From NCBI GenBank assembly GCA_963277665.1, contig OY728147.1, positions 1,263,431,424 to 1,263,495,423 on the forward strand: a DNA stretch of 64,000 nt, given 5' to 3'. The first letter of the stretch is position 1. Each line of letters opens with the position of its first letter. This DNA is from Viscum album (lineage: Eukaryota; Streptophyta; Magnoliopsida; Santalales; Viscaceae). The notes beneath the pieces are model-generated. The model worked only from the letters and a program-made list of their open reading frames with translations. It searched no databases and was not told the DNA's origin. The position numbers and the translations under genes were made by a program. This document shows, piece by piece, positions 26,306-37,469 of this stretch.

Positions 26306-28015
26306 ATGTCTATGGAAGTAGCTTCTCAAGACATGTCAACCTCTAAGCCGATTTCTCAGTGGTTAGTATATAGAGAAATGTTGGTTCATCCTGATTTCTT
26401 CAACAATTACTATTCTCTTATATCCAAGAACATAAAGCTTAACGGATGGGAAGATGTTATTGTGTCTAAGACCAGGAATCATGATGAAGTATATTCGGAG
26501 TTTCTTTTAGAGTTCTATGAGACAGTTTCCTTCTTTAAGGAAAATGGTAGGGAGAAATTGTCTTTTAAGTCTTATGGCAAGACTTATAATCATTCTTATG
26601 CCAAGGCAGCTAGCTTGGTAGGTCTGACCTATGAAGGAGAAGATGAGTTCATAATTCATGTTTTTCCGGATTCAAAGGGATGTTTCAAGAAGGAAAAGGA
26701 TTTAAAGACACTCAGACTGTCAAATGAAAAGGCTTCGAAGATTGTTGGTCTATCTACAAATTTTCAGATTATAGAATTATGGGTACAAGGCATTATCGTA
26801 TCGAAAAAGGGTGACAAAGACCGTTTGAAGAAGAGAAAGATCTTTATTCTAGATTTTCTGATAAATATATGTAAGTTTAATCTGATGATACACATTCTTA
26901 TTACCATTGATAATGTTAAGAAAGGGAATCTGAGAGCTCAGATCGTAATGTATCCAGCAATAATCTCGAAGTTAATAGTTCGGTTCCTTGAGTCTTTCAA
27001 GGAGGCTTGCAATTCTAAGCCAAGAGGTTGCAAAATTATGTTGGTGAGTGATGATACCCTTAAAAGGATGAACGTTGCTTTCGACAAGAAGACTGGTGAG
27101 TTCTTTGATTTTCCAGTTCATGAAGAAGCGGTTCTGAAAGTTACTGAACCTGAATCTTCTAAGCCAGTGAAGAAGCGAATGTTGAAAGAAGTTGATGTTG
27201 AAGCAGAGAATATTAAATATAAGAAAGTTCATTATGCACCTCCAAAACCGAAAAATAAGAATGATTACCCTGATAAGGTAGTTGCGAAGTGGAGGTATGT
27301 CAAAGAGAAGAGAGTGAAAGGGGAGCCTCATTTTGGATTGGACCCTGCGGAGGCTAAGGCCTTGAAGGAAAAGACAGCGGTTGAACTAGAAAAACAAGTG
27401 AAACAAAAGAAGCTTAAGAAGAAGATGTCTGAAGCTGAGGTGGTTCAGACTTTATTGAAGTCTAATGAGATGGCCTCCGAAAACATTCCAGTCCTGAGAA
27501 CTTTCTCTTTGGAATCTCTACCTGAGACTCCAGGAAGAAAATATGTTAGTTTGGAGAAGGTGAAAGCTAAGAATGTTAAGGAAGTTGAGCAGTTTGAGCA
27601 AGCGGAAGTCGATGAAGCAGTTGCTGAAGGTAGTGGTGAGACCGGAGATCTATTGAAGCAAGTAAAAGATTATAAGGAGACACATTCGGAACATTTATTG
27701 CTCCGAAATTCAGAAGCTGAGTCCTCTATGTTAGTCACTACAGGGAAGGATAAGGAGAAAGGGGAACAAGAAGTAGCTTATCATGCAGAGGAAGAACATC
27801 TTCTTCATGATATTACTCAAATGGAGAATGTGGAGGATGGTGCTCAAAAAGTTATTGATGATGAAGACAATGTTGTTCAAGTGTCTGATAGTGAACTGAA
27901 AACTCCAGAACAAGAATCCATTACGAAAGAGGACATGGGAAACCAACTTGTTGTCGATACCCCGAGCTTAGTGGCTGTAAAGAGAAGGGAAGTTGATGAA
28001 TCTTCTAAGAAGTAG
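26306..28015 (+). CDS. SIRE-type extra (env-like position) ORF, N-terminal part
   Basis: An open frame of 569 codons from the ATG at 26306. The same frame is open back to an ATG at 26186, but those 40 residues look untranslated in composition, and another ATG at 26290 lies in a different frame. The N-terminal domain (residues about 19-110) has a conserved-looking pattern: W48, R57, then YSEFLLEFYE at 63-72, and SYGKTY with LVGLTYEGED. This recalls the plant-transposon-type domain found in extra ORFs of SIRE and Athila-like elements. Residues about 285-430 are Lys/Glu-rich with basic clusters (KKRMLKEVD, KQKKLKKKM). The rest is acidic. No signal peptide is evident. The position after pol and before the 3' LTR is that of the so-called env-like ORF, but nothing here shows an envelope function. 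The TAG at 28013 is one C-to-T change from CAG, and the frame continues beyond it. Confidence 0.75.
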   Translation: MSMEVASQDMSTSKPISQWLVYREMLVHPDFFNNYYSLISKNIKLNGWEDVIVSKTRNHDEVYSEFLLEFYETVSFFKENGREKLSFKSYGKTYNHSYAKAASLVGLTYEGEDEFIIHVFPDSKGCFKKEKDLKTLRLSNEKASKIVGLSTNFQIIELWVQGIIVSKKGDKDRLKKRKIFILDFLINICKFNLMIHILITIDNVKKGNLRAQIVMYPAIISKLIVRFLESFKEACNSKPRGCKIMLVSDDTLKRMNVAFDKKTGEFFDFPVHEEAVLKVTEPESSKPVKKRMLKEVDVEAENIKYKKVHYAPPKPKNKNDYPDKVVAKWRYVKEKRVKGEPHFGLDPAEAKALKEKTAVELEKQVKQKKLKKKMSEAEVVQTLLKSNEMASENIPVLRTFSLESLPETPGRKYVSLEKVKAKNVKEVEQFEQAEVDEAVAEGSGETGDLLKQVKDYKETHSEHLLLRNSEAESSMLVTTGKDKEKGEQEVAYHAEEEHLLHDITQMENVEDGAQKVIDDEDNVVQVSDSELKTPEQESITKEDMGNQLVVDTPSLVAVKRREVDESSKK

Positions 28016-28030
28016 GATGAGCAAGTTTAA

Positions 28031-28858
28031 GAAGAAAATTCTCCAAGCAAAGTCTCGGATTCAGAGTCATCTTGGTTGGGACATGACTTTGTTGTTCAGT
28101 CTTTAAAAAAGTTGGTATGTTCTATTTCGACCTTCTCAAGTATTGAATCAAGATTCCAGATGCTCCAACATACAGTGAATCAGAAAAAAGACTTTGTATC
28201 CATGGTTATGGATAAATGTGTAAAGATGGAGGCTCAGTTCAAATCTTTTATTGTCAGCTATAAATCCCGCAAAAGTTCTTTTACGAAAATGACTAGTTGG
28301 TTGAAGAAAACTGTAGATGAGATGATGCTCTCGGATGAATTCCAAGATAATGTTAAAGATGCATTTGAGATAGAAGCCATGAAGCTAAATGATCTTACTT
28401 CTTCCTTTGAAGAAAAGTTGACAGCTGAGAAGAATTTCCAGATTCAAGAAGACAAAGATCTGAATGGGAAGCTGAATTCTGTTGCTCAAAGATGGAGGAA
28501 TGAAAGGGATCCTCAGACTGAGATTGAAGAGAAGTTGTTAAAGCAAGAACAAGTTTTGAAAGCTCAGGAAGAAAAGGTTGAAGCCCAAGAAGAAAATCTT
28601 GAAGCTCAAATTGCAAGAATAGTTATGTTAGAGAATCAAGCCAAAGAAGACCATAAAGACTTGAAGAAAATAAAGACTATTCTTAAGGTTCTTATGTCGA
28701 AGGAAAAAAGATCCAAAATAAACAAATCCGATCTTTTTGTTACTAATTTTTCAGGTACTTTGTTATATTTTCCATTCCTTCGAATCCTTTTTGAAAATCA
28801 CAAAGGGGGAGAAGGAAAAAGAACCCTAACAAAGGGGGAAAAGGAAAAAGAACCATAA
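28031..28858 (+). pseudogene. C-terminal part of the copia extra ORF, separated by two stops
   Basis: Same reading frame as the upstream ORF, split from it only by TAG (28013-28015) and TAA (28028-28030). Both could derive from Gln codons. With these the whole frame would span about 850 codons from 26306. The segment is helical and charged. A clear coiled-coil stretch lies near 28530-28640 (EEKLLKQEQVLKAQEEKVEA and the following heptads). Near the end comes a short hydrophobic run, GTLLYFPFLRILF (about 28753-28791). It could be a weak membrane segment or chance coding across the purine tracts that follow. The frame ends at TAA 28856-28858, inside a G/A-rich repeat. Function is unknown. Confidence 0.65.
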
Positions 28859-29005
28859 AAAAGGGTGATAAAGAAAAATAACACTAATAGAGTTTATCTA
28901 AGGGGGAGTTTTTCATTAAATAAGACATTCATATTCTTAATGAAATACCATTCTGGAAATCTAGAATACGATCCTTAGAGTTTCAAATCCTAAGGGGGAG
29001 TTAGT
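28800..29005 (+). repeat. Reiterated G-rich purine tracts upstream of the 3' LTR
   Basis: AAGGGGGAGAAGGAAAAAGAA and AAGGGGGAAAAGGAAAAAGAA lie side by side near 28803 and 28834. Further TAAGGGGGAG tracts follow near 28899 and 28992, and one more AGGGGGAG occurs near 25496 after pol. Repeated polypurine-like tracts have been described between the extra ORF and LTR of SIRE-group elements. They could prime plus-strand synthesis. Confidence 0.6.
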
Positions 29006-29096
29006 CGTATTCATCAACATCCATAAGAAAAGGGAGATAAGCCTTAATGTTTTTTCCTTAGTCTTTATTTTTTTCATAAGGATGTTTGTGATTTCC

Positions 29097-29110
29097 AAAA
29101 AGAGGGAGAT
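29097..29110 (+). other. Polypurine tract of the copia element
   Basis: AAAAAGAGGGAGAT lies immediately before the LTR start TGTTGATT. This is the usual copia arrangement. Confidence 0.8.
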
Positions 29111-29180
29111 TGTTGATTCAATAAGGGTTTCCTTAAACTTTTCCTTTTGTTCTTGTTTTGAAAATTACAAAAACCTTATC

Positions 29181-29294
29181 TTTAAGGAAAATTGCTTTTA
29201 TAAGGAAAATTGCTTTTATAAAGAAGAATTGATTTTATAAGGAATATCGCTTTATAAGGAAAACTAATTTTATACGGAAAATTATCTTTATCAT
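29181..29294 (+). repeat. About 20-bp tandem repeat in the copia LTR
   Basis: Five imperfect units of the type AAGGAAAATTGCTTTTAT. The first two are nearly identical and the later ones carry substitutions. Confidence 0.85.
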
Positions 29295-29871
29295 ATTTTC
29301 ATTATCTATATCCATATATTTCTTATGTACAAGAATCAGATTCATTTCTATATTCTCGGAATCATTTAAAACGTTGATATGAAGCATTCTATTTTAGGCT
29401 CCGAATTCTTGTTGAGAACTGTAATAATGTTCCACTCTGAATTCTGGATACGAACTCTGATGAAGTTCGACACTGAAATCTAATGACGAATCCTGATTAC
29501 AAATTCCCATTACGAATTCTGATGATGAGTTCTCATTCCGATTTCTCCTATTAAACAGAATCTGATCATCTTTTCTTTATACACTCCGAATATATTTATA
29601 CTCCAAATATTTTTTTTGGTTAGACTCCGAACATTCATTTTTATTACACTTTTATAATTTTTCTACTATTTGACATTTTTTTACACTTCTAATCTTCATT
29701 CCAAACTTTATAACTAATCTTAAAACGATGTCGTACATTCTGTTACACTTGTTTTGTTATAAAATGATGTCGTCTATTCCGTTATAAACTAACCATTGGT
29801 TAAGTGACACGTGTACATGTCCCTCCGAATTTTAAGGAAGATATGACCGTTGGAAAGGAGTATGACCGAGC

Positions 29872-29879
29872 CTATAAAT
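29872..29879 (+). promoter_or_regulatory. TATA box of the copia LTR
   Basis: CTATAAAT in the context GAGCCTATAAATAGGATCTC, a near-consensus plant TATA box about 760 bp into the LTR. Transcription would start roughly 30 bases downstream. Confidence 0.7.
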
Positions 29880-30248
29880 AGGATCTCATTTTAAAGAGAT
29901 CAAAATAGAATGAAGTTGATCGATCTAGAGACCACACACTGCTAAGGTGATTTCTAGAGAGATAAATCCTTTCATGCTTTGTGCGTACTGAAAAATTATT
30001 TTGGTGTCATTTATTTTGGATATTAGTTTTGTTATTGACCAATATTTTTGATGAATAATAATTTGTGTAATGACCATTATAAATGTCTGTGTTCATTGGG
30101 CGTTGCACAAATCAATGGTAGTAACTCTCTTTTGGGATTCCTCATATGTTGTGTTAGTATGTTCTTCATCGATATTGAGTAATAGTACTAGTTTGTGTTT
30201 TCCTTCACTTTTTGGTCTATTCAAGTTTCTTAACTCTTCCACCTCACA

Positions 30249-30336
30249 TTAATTGTGTTAGAGCATTAGGTGACATATTTTATTTCATCCCTATAAAATG
30301 TAATTCAAGAGATCAAAATTGTTATTGTGAAAATAT
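30249..30336 (+). pseudogene. Last bases of gypsy interior 2
   Basis: GCATTAGGTGACATATTTTA and the bases that follow align with the pol 3' end just before LTR 4 (GATTAGTGGACTCACATATTT near 37390) and its counterparts before LTRs 1, 2 and 5. This shows that an interior once lay between LTR 2 and LTR 3, and fixes the copia insertion point close to its end. Confidence 0.65.
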
Positions 30337-32665
30337 TATAACACCCAATACTAAAAAGATAAATAAATAAATATAATAATATTATTATGGTATCTTGTGT
30401 TTATAATTTTTTTTTATTTTATTTTTTAAAATTTAAAATGATTCATAATTAAAAATGATTACCCTTTTTACATCATGTTACTTAATTTTTGGTATTTTAT
30501 TATCTTGACATTTACCTCTTTGTTTGTGAGTGCATTGGAACTCTATGGATAGAGAGAATTTTATATGGAAAATGACCTAATGATTAGTTATGTATGTTAA
30601 TTTTAATTAATGTAGTCCTGATATAAACATGTAACCCAATTTTGGAGTTCTCTATGAGATCCGAGAATTATGGAGTTATTTCACACCATTGAAAGTATAT
30701 GGGGGAAATACATGATATCTAATTAATTTACAAGCCCGATATTGGTCTCAACGAGAAATTTTTTAACCAGTATTCTGTGCTATAAGTTTACACATCATGA
30801 ACGTATATCACACACTATGTAATTATAGAATTAGGTTATCAATAAAAAGGAGGTTTGTCTTTTTTGCGTACATCTGTTTCATGGATTACATAATGTGAAA
30901 AAGGGGCCCAATAAATTTAATTCTTGCGATTTGGGATTTTAGGGAACCGTATGAATGATTATTTTTTAATTATATTGAATAACTCTTCCATATTGACTTA
31001 GAGACTCATAGAGGTGATTTTTATACATATGGTCCTTACAAATTATATTCTTTAGTGGATGACAATTGTTGAAATTTTGGTACATTTATCTGAGTGATTA
31101 ATTCACATATTTATCCTTCTCATTCAATAACAATAGAAACTCTTTGTATAGTTTATGAACATATTCAATTGGGAGATGATTTCCTTGTCTCCTTCTAGAA
31201 ATGTCGAATGATCTTCCCTAGGAGGTTGACCATTGTGTTGGATGTGTTGTGACATGCGAATTTCATGAGGGATGGGGTTTTCATCCTCTTTACCAACAAT
31301 TTTTCAAAATTCAATCAATTTATATATTTTTTGATTGATTATAGGGATTTTATCATTGTCTTTGAGTCCTTTCTGGTTTTTGGATTTAGTTGTAGGTGTG
31401 CGTGACATGAGTTTGATGTAGGTGGCTACATCTATAGATAATATTGGATGAACTAAATTTATCTAGTTTTGATAAAAATTATATAAATTAAATTGCATGA
31501 TTGACTAATATATATGTGTGTTTGAAATTTATTTTTCGATAAGAAATGAATTTTCCCTTCATTTGGTAAAACAAATAGAACTTTCAAAGCATTATATAAT
31601 GAACTGATGAAATGTTTTTAACAGATTATCTAAAAGAAATGGATTGATTTAATTTTTTTAAAAAAAGATCACATGGTAAGACTTCAGTACATAGGTGGAA
31701 GGTGTAGTAATATACATCATTTGTTTATTGAGGGTTTACTCATGGGGTGTTCCCATACTCCATAGGAATGTTGTTCTCGAAACATAGTAGGAATGTTGGG
31801 AGGTTCAGTCTATAGTACAATTCTCTATCCTCTAGATTCAATTAATATATATATGGATTTGATGTAGGTGAATTTTTATATTTTGGTATATTTTTTCTAG
31901 CTATCATAATTTAGAGTGACCCTTTGTGTGATATTATTTTGGATTTTGGCTTGTAATTTTTAGCTTTTACTATCATGGTTTGATATGATATTTGATACAT
32001 GATGTTATCTAATATGTATGTTTTTATATATGTATACTAATTTTTTTGAAACTATTTAACCTAGATTATTTTCGAAATGTGTAAAAGGAAAAATTAAATG
32101 TATTTCCATGATTTTGAAAAATTAATGTAAATTTTTTATCAAGTATTGATTTCCTTAAATTTGTGTATTTTAAGATTATTGTACAGAGACTATTTTTAAG
32201 ACCCCTAAGTGGGAACCTACTGAACCTAATATCTCACACCCTAAACACCCCTTTAGTGGTGCATATAACATTTTATGTCTTTTAATACAGGGAATAGAGA
32301 GGCATCAAAGTGAGGTGTTGTTTTTTTTTATTTGTTATTTCCGGGTAACTCATACTGAGATGGTGGGAGTTTTCTGACACTATAACATGGAGCAGTCAAT
32401 TTTCTTTTTCATATTTTCATTGAAGTTGGAGATTTACTTAGTGATGTCTTATCCATTTCTGAGATGTATCATTTCCACTAACTTCTTCCGGTAATAGAAT
32501 ATTTAACTCTTACTATATTATCTATTCTATTTAAATATATTCCATATTGTTGCCTTGGGATTGGAGAAATTATTCCCTCTAATTTTTTTGATACTATGGT
32601 GCGATTCTCCATCACATGGGGATTGTAAAAACCATATGGTATGAAGAAATTTGGTTCAGGTACCA
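30337..32665 (+). repeat. Gypsy array LTR 3
   Basis: Starts TATAACACCC (a mutated TGTAACATCC) and ends GGTACCA just before the primer site. Length is 2329 bp. It shares ACTCTATGGATAGAGA, the GGGGGAAATACATGA block and CACCCCTTTAGTGGTGCAT with the other LTRs at matching offsets. Confidence 0.75.
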
Positions 32666-35600
32666 TTTTGATTGGTTATCTGGGCCTGGTTTATCAAATT
32701 TTGGTTTTAGAGCCTCAAGAGTCCTTATCATGGGATGTTTGTGAGACTGAATATTTTATTATAGGGACATGAGTGGTATGTTGTGGTGACTAAAAACCAT
32801 ATCTTTCTATGAAGATACTCAAATTACTATTGGTTTTTATGATGTGTGTCTCATGGTTTGAGTTCACGATTATATTATTAGTTTTTCGTGTTTGAACAGA
32901 TATTATTCTATTATCTAACCATTTATTCTATTTTTATTTTATTAGTAGGCCTAAGAGACCCGTTCTGTGGGTTCTTCAGGAATGTGAAATAGATGCTACT
33001 CAAAGAAATCCTACCATAGACCGTCACCTTGTTAAGGATATCATGTGACTAGTTTTTTCTATCTACCTGAATATAATACATGTACATAATGCAATTGTTG
33101 AGGAACTATTTGAATCTAGAAGATATATGGATCAGTTATATGAGTTCCTGAATATGATGATTCCATCTATTAAAGGTAAAAATTAACATCAAGAGGATAA
33201 TGAATAGAAGGAAAAGATCGATCAGATCAACTGCTTCTAGGAAACACCTGAGAGAATCACTATGAAGGTGCAATGTTTTGAAATTAAGGTCCTACCAAGT
33301 GATGTTGGGATTCCATGGTACATGTAGATAATCATTTGGATTTGTACTATAAGGGTTTCAAGTCTCACTTATTCAACTATTTTTGTTCATAGACTCTGAT
33401 GACAATGATATCTCTAGAGTTCTTTATTTGGAACTGGAAGATAATTTAGTGTCATTATACACCAATTAATTTTAGGAATTTGTTCATTATTCTCTAGATA
33501 TAGTAAATAAGGACCAGATGAAATATCAAATGTACATGCGGGGCTTCTGACCAGATATCAGATTATTGGTTTTTTTGATATAAATTTTTACCTTTTTTTA
33601 TATTGTAGATAGAGGGATTATTGTTGAGATTAATATGGTAGGAGAATTTGGGTTCTCTACACTTTTTCTTACACCATGTAGTAGTTTGAGTGGTGAATAA
33701 GGGTAAAAGTGGACATGAAAAGATCAACATTAGGGGGGTGGATAGGGTTCTTAGCATCTAGACTCCTCTACACTTATAATTACACTATCAATTTTCAATT
33801 GTTGTGTTATCCACATGGGATGGTTTGAAACACCTAGAACTCATTCCCAACACCTGAATATATGTACAATAGTTGATGATGTCATGGTCTTCAATAATAT
33901 TTCATCATACTATATCTATTCCTTGATATGGTTTTGTATCTTTGGCTCCAATGGCGTTTCCAGCATAGAAAAATTATTTAAAGACAATATAGATGTAGAC
34001 ACGAGCTTTAGGAGTGAAGCACCTTTATTTATTGGACTGGTTTCTAGAAGAAGTAAGTGTAATTCTACCAACATTGAGCGGTACCATCTTTATTGAATCA
34101 TTCAGAGAGGTTTCCTTATCTGATACTGGGGTCTCCCACTAATTTATATACAAAATTTTTTCTAATATTATTTTAAATACATCTTAGCTTATTTCCTTTT
34201 TTCTGGCCTCAGTGACACTATTTGGGAATAGGAATGATATGGTGTTCCATCATTCTTCATGTTAGCTATCGATAGATGATGTAGTATTAGATTGGGATAT
34301 CCTCATTCTTGATTTGGATTTATTTTATGTCATCATTGGTAGGGATTAGCTTATTTATCATTATGATGAGGTTGATTGTTATTATCAATGTCTCTCATCT
34401 CATACGACCTATAAGATATAACAAGTACTTCATAGAGAGTGAAATTGATGGTTTGGTCATGTAGTAACTTCCTTCTTAGACGTAAAGAGTTTTTTCTTTA
34501 TAGTTGTTTAACCTAGTGATGTTTCCTCTATTGTTGACCTTCTTATAATTGTATGATATTTTCTGCATGTCTTCATACAAGACTTATAAAGTCATCCTCT
34601 AATGATAGAGGTATATTTTAAGATTTTGTTGGTTTTAGGTACTTAGATGATTTTGATACCTTCATATCATATGGAATCAGTGAAGATAGAATATCTCAAG
34701 ATTAATTTGGGTGACCCATGGAGAAAGGATTCCCCCATAGTTTTTTTCCTTGGGAAGCCCCAATTCACTTTTTTCAGGAAGGAAGACAGTTCACTCATAT
34801 TGTGTGTGAATTATCAAATGTTTAACTTATTATAGGTTGAGAATAAGTTTCCATTTCATCCATTGCATTATTTTTTATCATTTAAAAGGGGGAAATAGGT
34901 TTTCAAAGATAGATATTTAGTCAGGATGTCATTATCTAAGATTGCAGTTGTCTAATATGTTGAATACATGTTCCGGGAGAATATATGGACATTTAAAATA
35001 TACAGTGATTTTGATTTGTCTGAAAAATGATCCTATAATCTTTTTTTGGATTTTAGAAAAAAAATATTAAATGAATATAATGGAACATTTTTTCAATTTT
35101 TTTGGGTGATATTTTGTTTTATTAGAGATCTCATCATGAGCCCCATCTAATTTTGGTTATAGAAGTGCTAAAGAGTCATATTTTTATTGAATTATTTGGA
35201 ATATAAATGTGGAGATTCATAAATTACTTTTCTTGGGCCATGTGATTTATAATAATGTCTTTTCATTTGATCATAAGATGATGAAAACTGTTCTATCATT
35301 GGAAGATCCACGAAACATTATAGAGATTTGGAGCTTCCTCGATCTTACTGGTTAATAATGATGGTTATTTTAGGACTTCTAATTGTTGGTTTCACCTTTG
35401 ACTACACTTACTAGGAATGTGAAGAAATTCAAATTGGATGCATAGTCATACTCATATGTCAATAGTAAGAAAATAATTCTGACAATAGCTTATATTCTAA
35501 TCTAACCTAATCAAAATATGGTATATATGGATTTCTGTTATGATTTTGGTGTTAATTCTGGTTTTATTAATATATAAGATAATCTGGAGGTGGCATATAT

Positions 35601-37469
35601 CTCTAGTCATCTTTGAAAAACTATGAAAAATTAACCCACTCATGATTTAGATCATTTTATTTTTATGCATGTGGTCATGGGTTAGTGGAACTATCTCTTT
35701 TGGTAGAGTTACATAATATTTTCTAACCATTTGTTTTTGAGCTATATATTATATCAAAAAGAATTGAATCATAATTAAAGATGATGTGTGGAATACCTAA
35801 TGAAATTTCACTTGGTCACTTCCTACAAAAATGGGAATGAGATTTCCATTGTAGGAACTCTTAGTAGGAAAGTACTAAAATAGGCTATTTTACTGAAGGA
35901 TGATTGGATCCTGATGAAGATCTTCACTCAGTTATAATTTCATTTTTAGGAGGATGTTTTAGATATGCTTCTAACCAATGTTTATTTTTAATCATGTCAC
36001 CTCAGACTATTTTTTAGTGTGATAAATATGATGATGTGTTTAGTGATAATCAGAAAGAACTTTAGGGTTGGGAGACCATTTCTAGTTGGTTCTTCTCTAA
36101 ATATTACTTTTGTTCTTTAGGGAATCATTTTGTCATGCATGAATTTTTTAGGAGGTCAATTTTTCTTGACTATCATAGTTTTTAATTTGTAAGTTATTGA
36201 GGGATTATGATGATGTATTATGATATGAAATGATGATTCTGGTGGCCGGTTGTGAAGCATTATATCATGGATTATGTGTCTCATGGTTACACCTACCAAT
36301 TGATAATGACATAGTATATGGAACCTTCTGGTTTCCACTTTCGACCTCTGGTCTTAGTTTGAAAATGGGAAAATATATCCATGTTTTTTTGTTGGAATAC
36401 CATGGACACTCTGAGGAGGTAATTCTATCTATTTTGTGATTGGTTAATTATAAATGCCATATAAATTCATCCTTAACAGGGACACTGCAAAATATTAAAA
36501 TAAGGTTAAGTTGTATCTGAAGTATATCATGAGGTTATATAGATCTTCATCTATCATTGTTTTATAAATGGATCCTAGTATTTCATAGAGGTTCAGGAGG
36601 AGTCTCTATGAGTTAATGGTGACTAATGACATATTTTTTATAGCTTATCATCTACAAATAGATGATCATACATTGCATGCTATTAAAATCCTAGAGGCTA
36701 TGCTTAGTGCTTATTTATTGGATATCAATGGATCTTAGGATATTCATATGGGACAAATTTAATTTTCAAATAATAGTTTTTATAAGTCATCAATCATAAT
36801 TTATCCTTTTGAGAATTTTTATTGTCTCTAATAAAGGTTACCTCATTATAGGGAAGAGATGGAAGAATCGTATTTGGTGGGACATGGTCTTGTTTAGGTA
36901 AAATATTTAAGGATTTTGTATATATGTTGGTTTCAAGTTATACATCATAGTTGACAGAAATTTTATGAGGATTAGCGACATCATCCTTTGAGTTTTCCAT
37001 TGAATACTGGTTTTTGATGAATGTATCTCCTCAATTGGGTCACTGTCAGATTGAAAAATATGTAATGTTGTATCTATGATATGTCAGACCATTTGAGTTC
37101 ACATTGTGGCTAGGGAAGGTTACTTATTAGTTAGAATTTCTAATTAAGTATAGGAAAATCCATGATGTTTTCCACATATCACAACTCAAGATATTCCATA
37201 ATGATCTCTTTCACGTTGTGAGTTGGGAAGAGATTGAGTTTCAGCCAGATGTTTCTATTTTCAATCATCCATTGAAAACAGTTGACACTCAAGTGAATTT
37301 TTTTCATGAGAAAGTTATTCCATTTTTTAGAGTGTTATGGAAGAAAAAATCATATTATCATGATACATGGAAGTACATGTCATTGATATGTGATTAGTGG
37401 ACTCACATATTTTTTGGAAATCATACACCCCCATGATTTCCTAAGGACAGAAAATATTATATTTAAAAT
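32666..37469 (+). pseudogene. Gypsy gag-pol relic, interior 3
   Basis: A 4.8 kb interior with stops in all frames. The gag middle region is near 33180-33330. The protease active site is clear: LSDTGVSH, with Asp-Thr-Gly at 34122-34130. The RT start near 34735-34835 reads LGKPQFTFFRKEDSSLILCV then NYQMFN, corresponding to WGAP..F..KKDG..R.C.DYR.LN. The connection domain reads LLFLGHVIYNNVFSFDHK near 35228. RNase H gives KTMKN, a stop, then PTHDLDHFIF near 35620. Integrase starts near 36230 with FWWPVVKHYI. A chromodomain-type tail reads VIPFFRVLWKKK near 37312. The short frames at 34647, 36230 and 37390 are fragments of this gene. It is not functional. Confidence 0.8.
32673..32693 (+). other. 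Primer-binding site of gypsy interior 3
   Basis: TGGTTATCTGGGCCTGGTTT fits the initiator tRNA-Met complement with one inserted T and the same TGG-for-AGA variant seen after LTRs 1 and 4. Confidence 0.6.

Larger units (their letters stand above)
24158..30248 (+). mobile_element. SIRE-like Ty1/copia retrotransposon, 5'-truncated
   Basis: In order: the RT C-terminal part and RNase H, a tandem-repeat spacer, a long extra ORF, several G-rich purine tracts, a polypurine tract and a 3' LTR of 1138 bp. Pol followed by an extra ORF before the 3' LTR is the known layout of the SIRE/Maximus lineage. The RT motif SEFEMSMMGEL and the RNase H sequence agree with that lineage. No 5' LTR, gag, protease or integrase is present. 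The right edge (CACA at 30245-30248) is followed directly by sequence that aligns with the 3' end of gypsy interiors, so the element inserted into interior 2. The first 140 bases after 24157 are not identifiable. Confidence 0.8.
29111..30248 (+). repeat. 3' LTR of the SIRE-like copia element
   Basis: Begins TGTTGATTC after the purine tract and ends CCTCACA, giving TG...CA ends and a length of 1138 bp, ordinary for the lineage. It holds a short tandem repeat (29181-29294), GAATTC-type repeats near 29400-29560 and a TATA box at 29872. No partner LTR is present, so age cannot be estimated from this copy. Confidence 0.8.

Noticed and set aside
26972..27331. A 119-codon minus-strand frame inside the copia extra ORF.
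   Set aside because: It is a shadow of the plus-strand frame, with no independent motif.
30253..30270. A sequence resembling a copia primer-binding site (TTGTGTTAGAGCATTAGG) right after the copia LTR, which would make it a 5' LTR of a second copia element.
   Set aside because: The same bases and the next 70 align with the gypsy pol 3' ends that precede LTRs 1, 2, 4 and 5, so this is the host array flanking the insertion.
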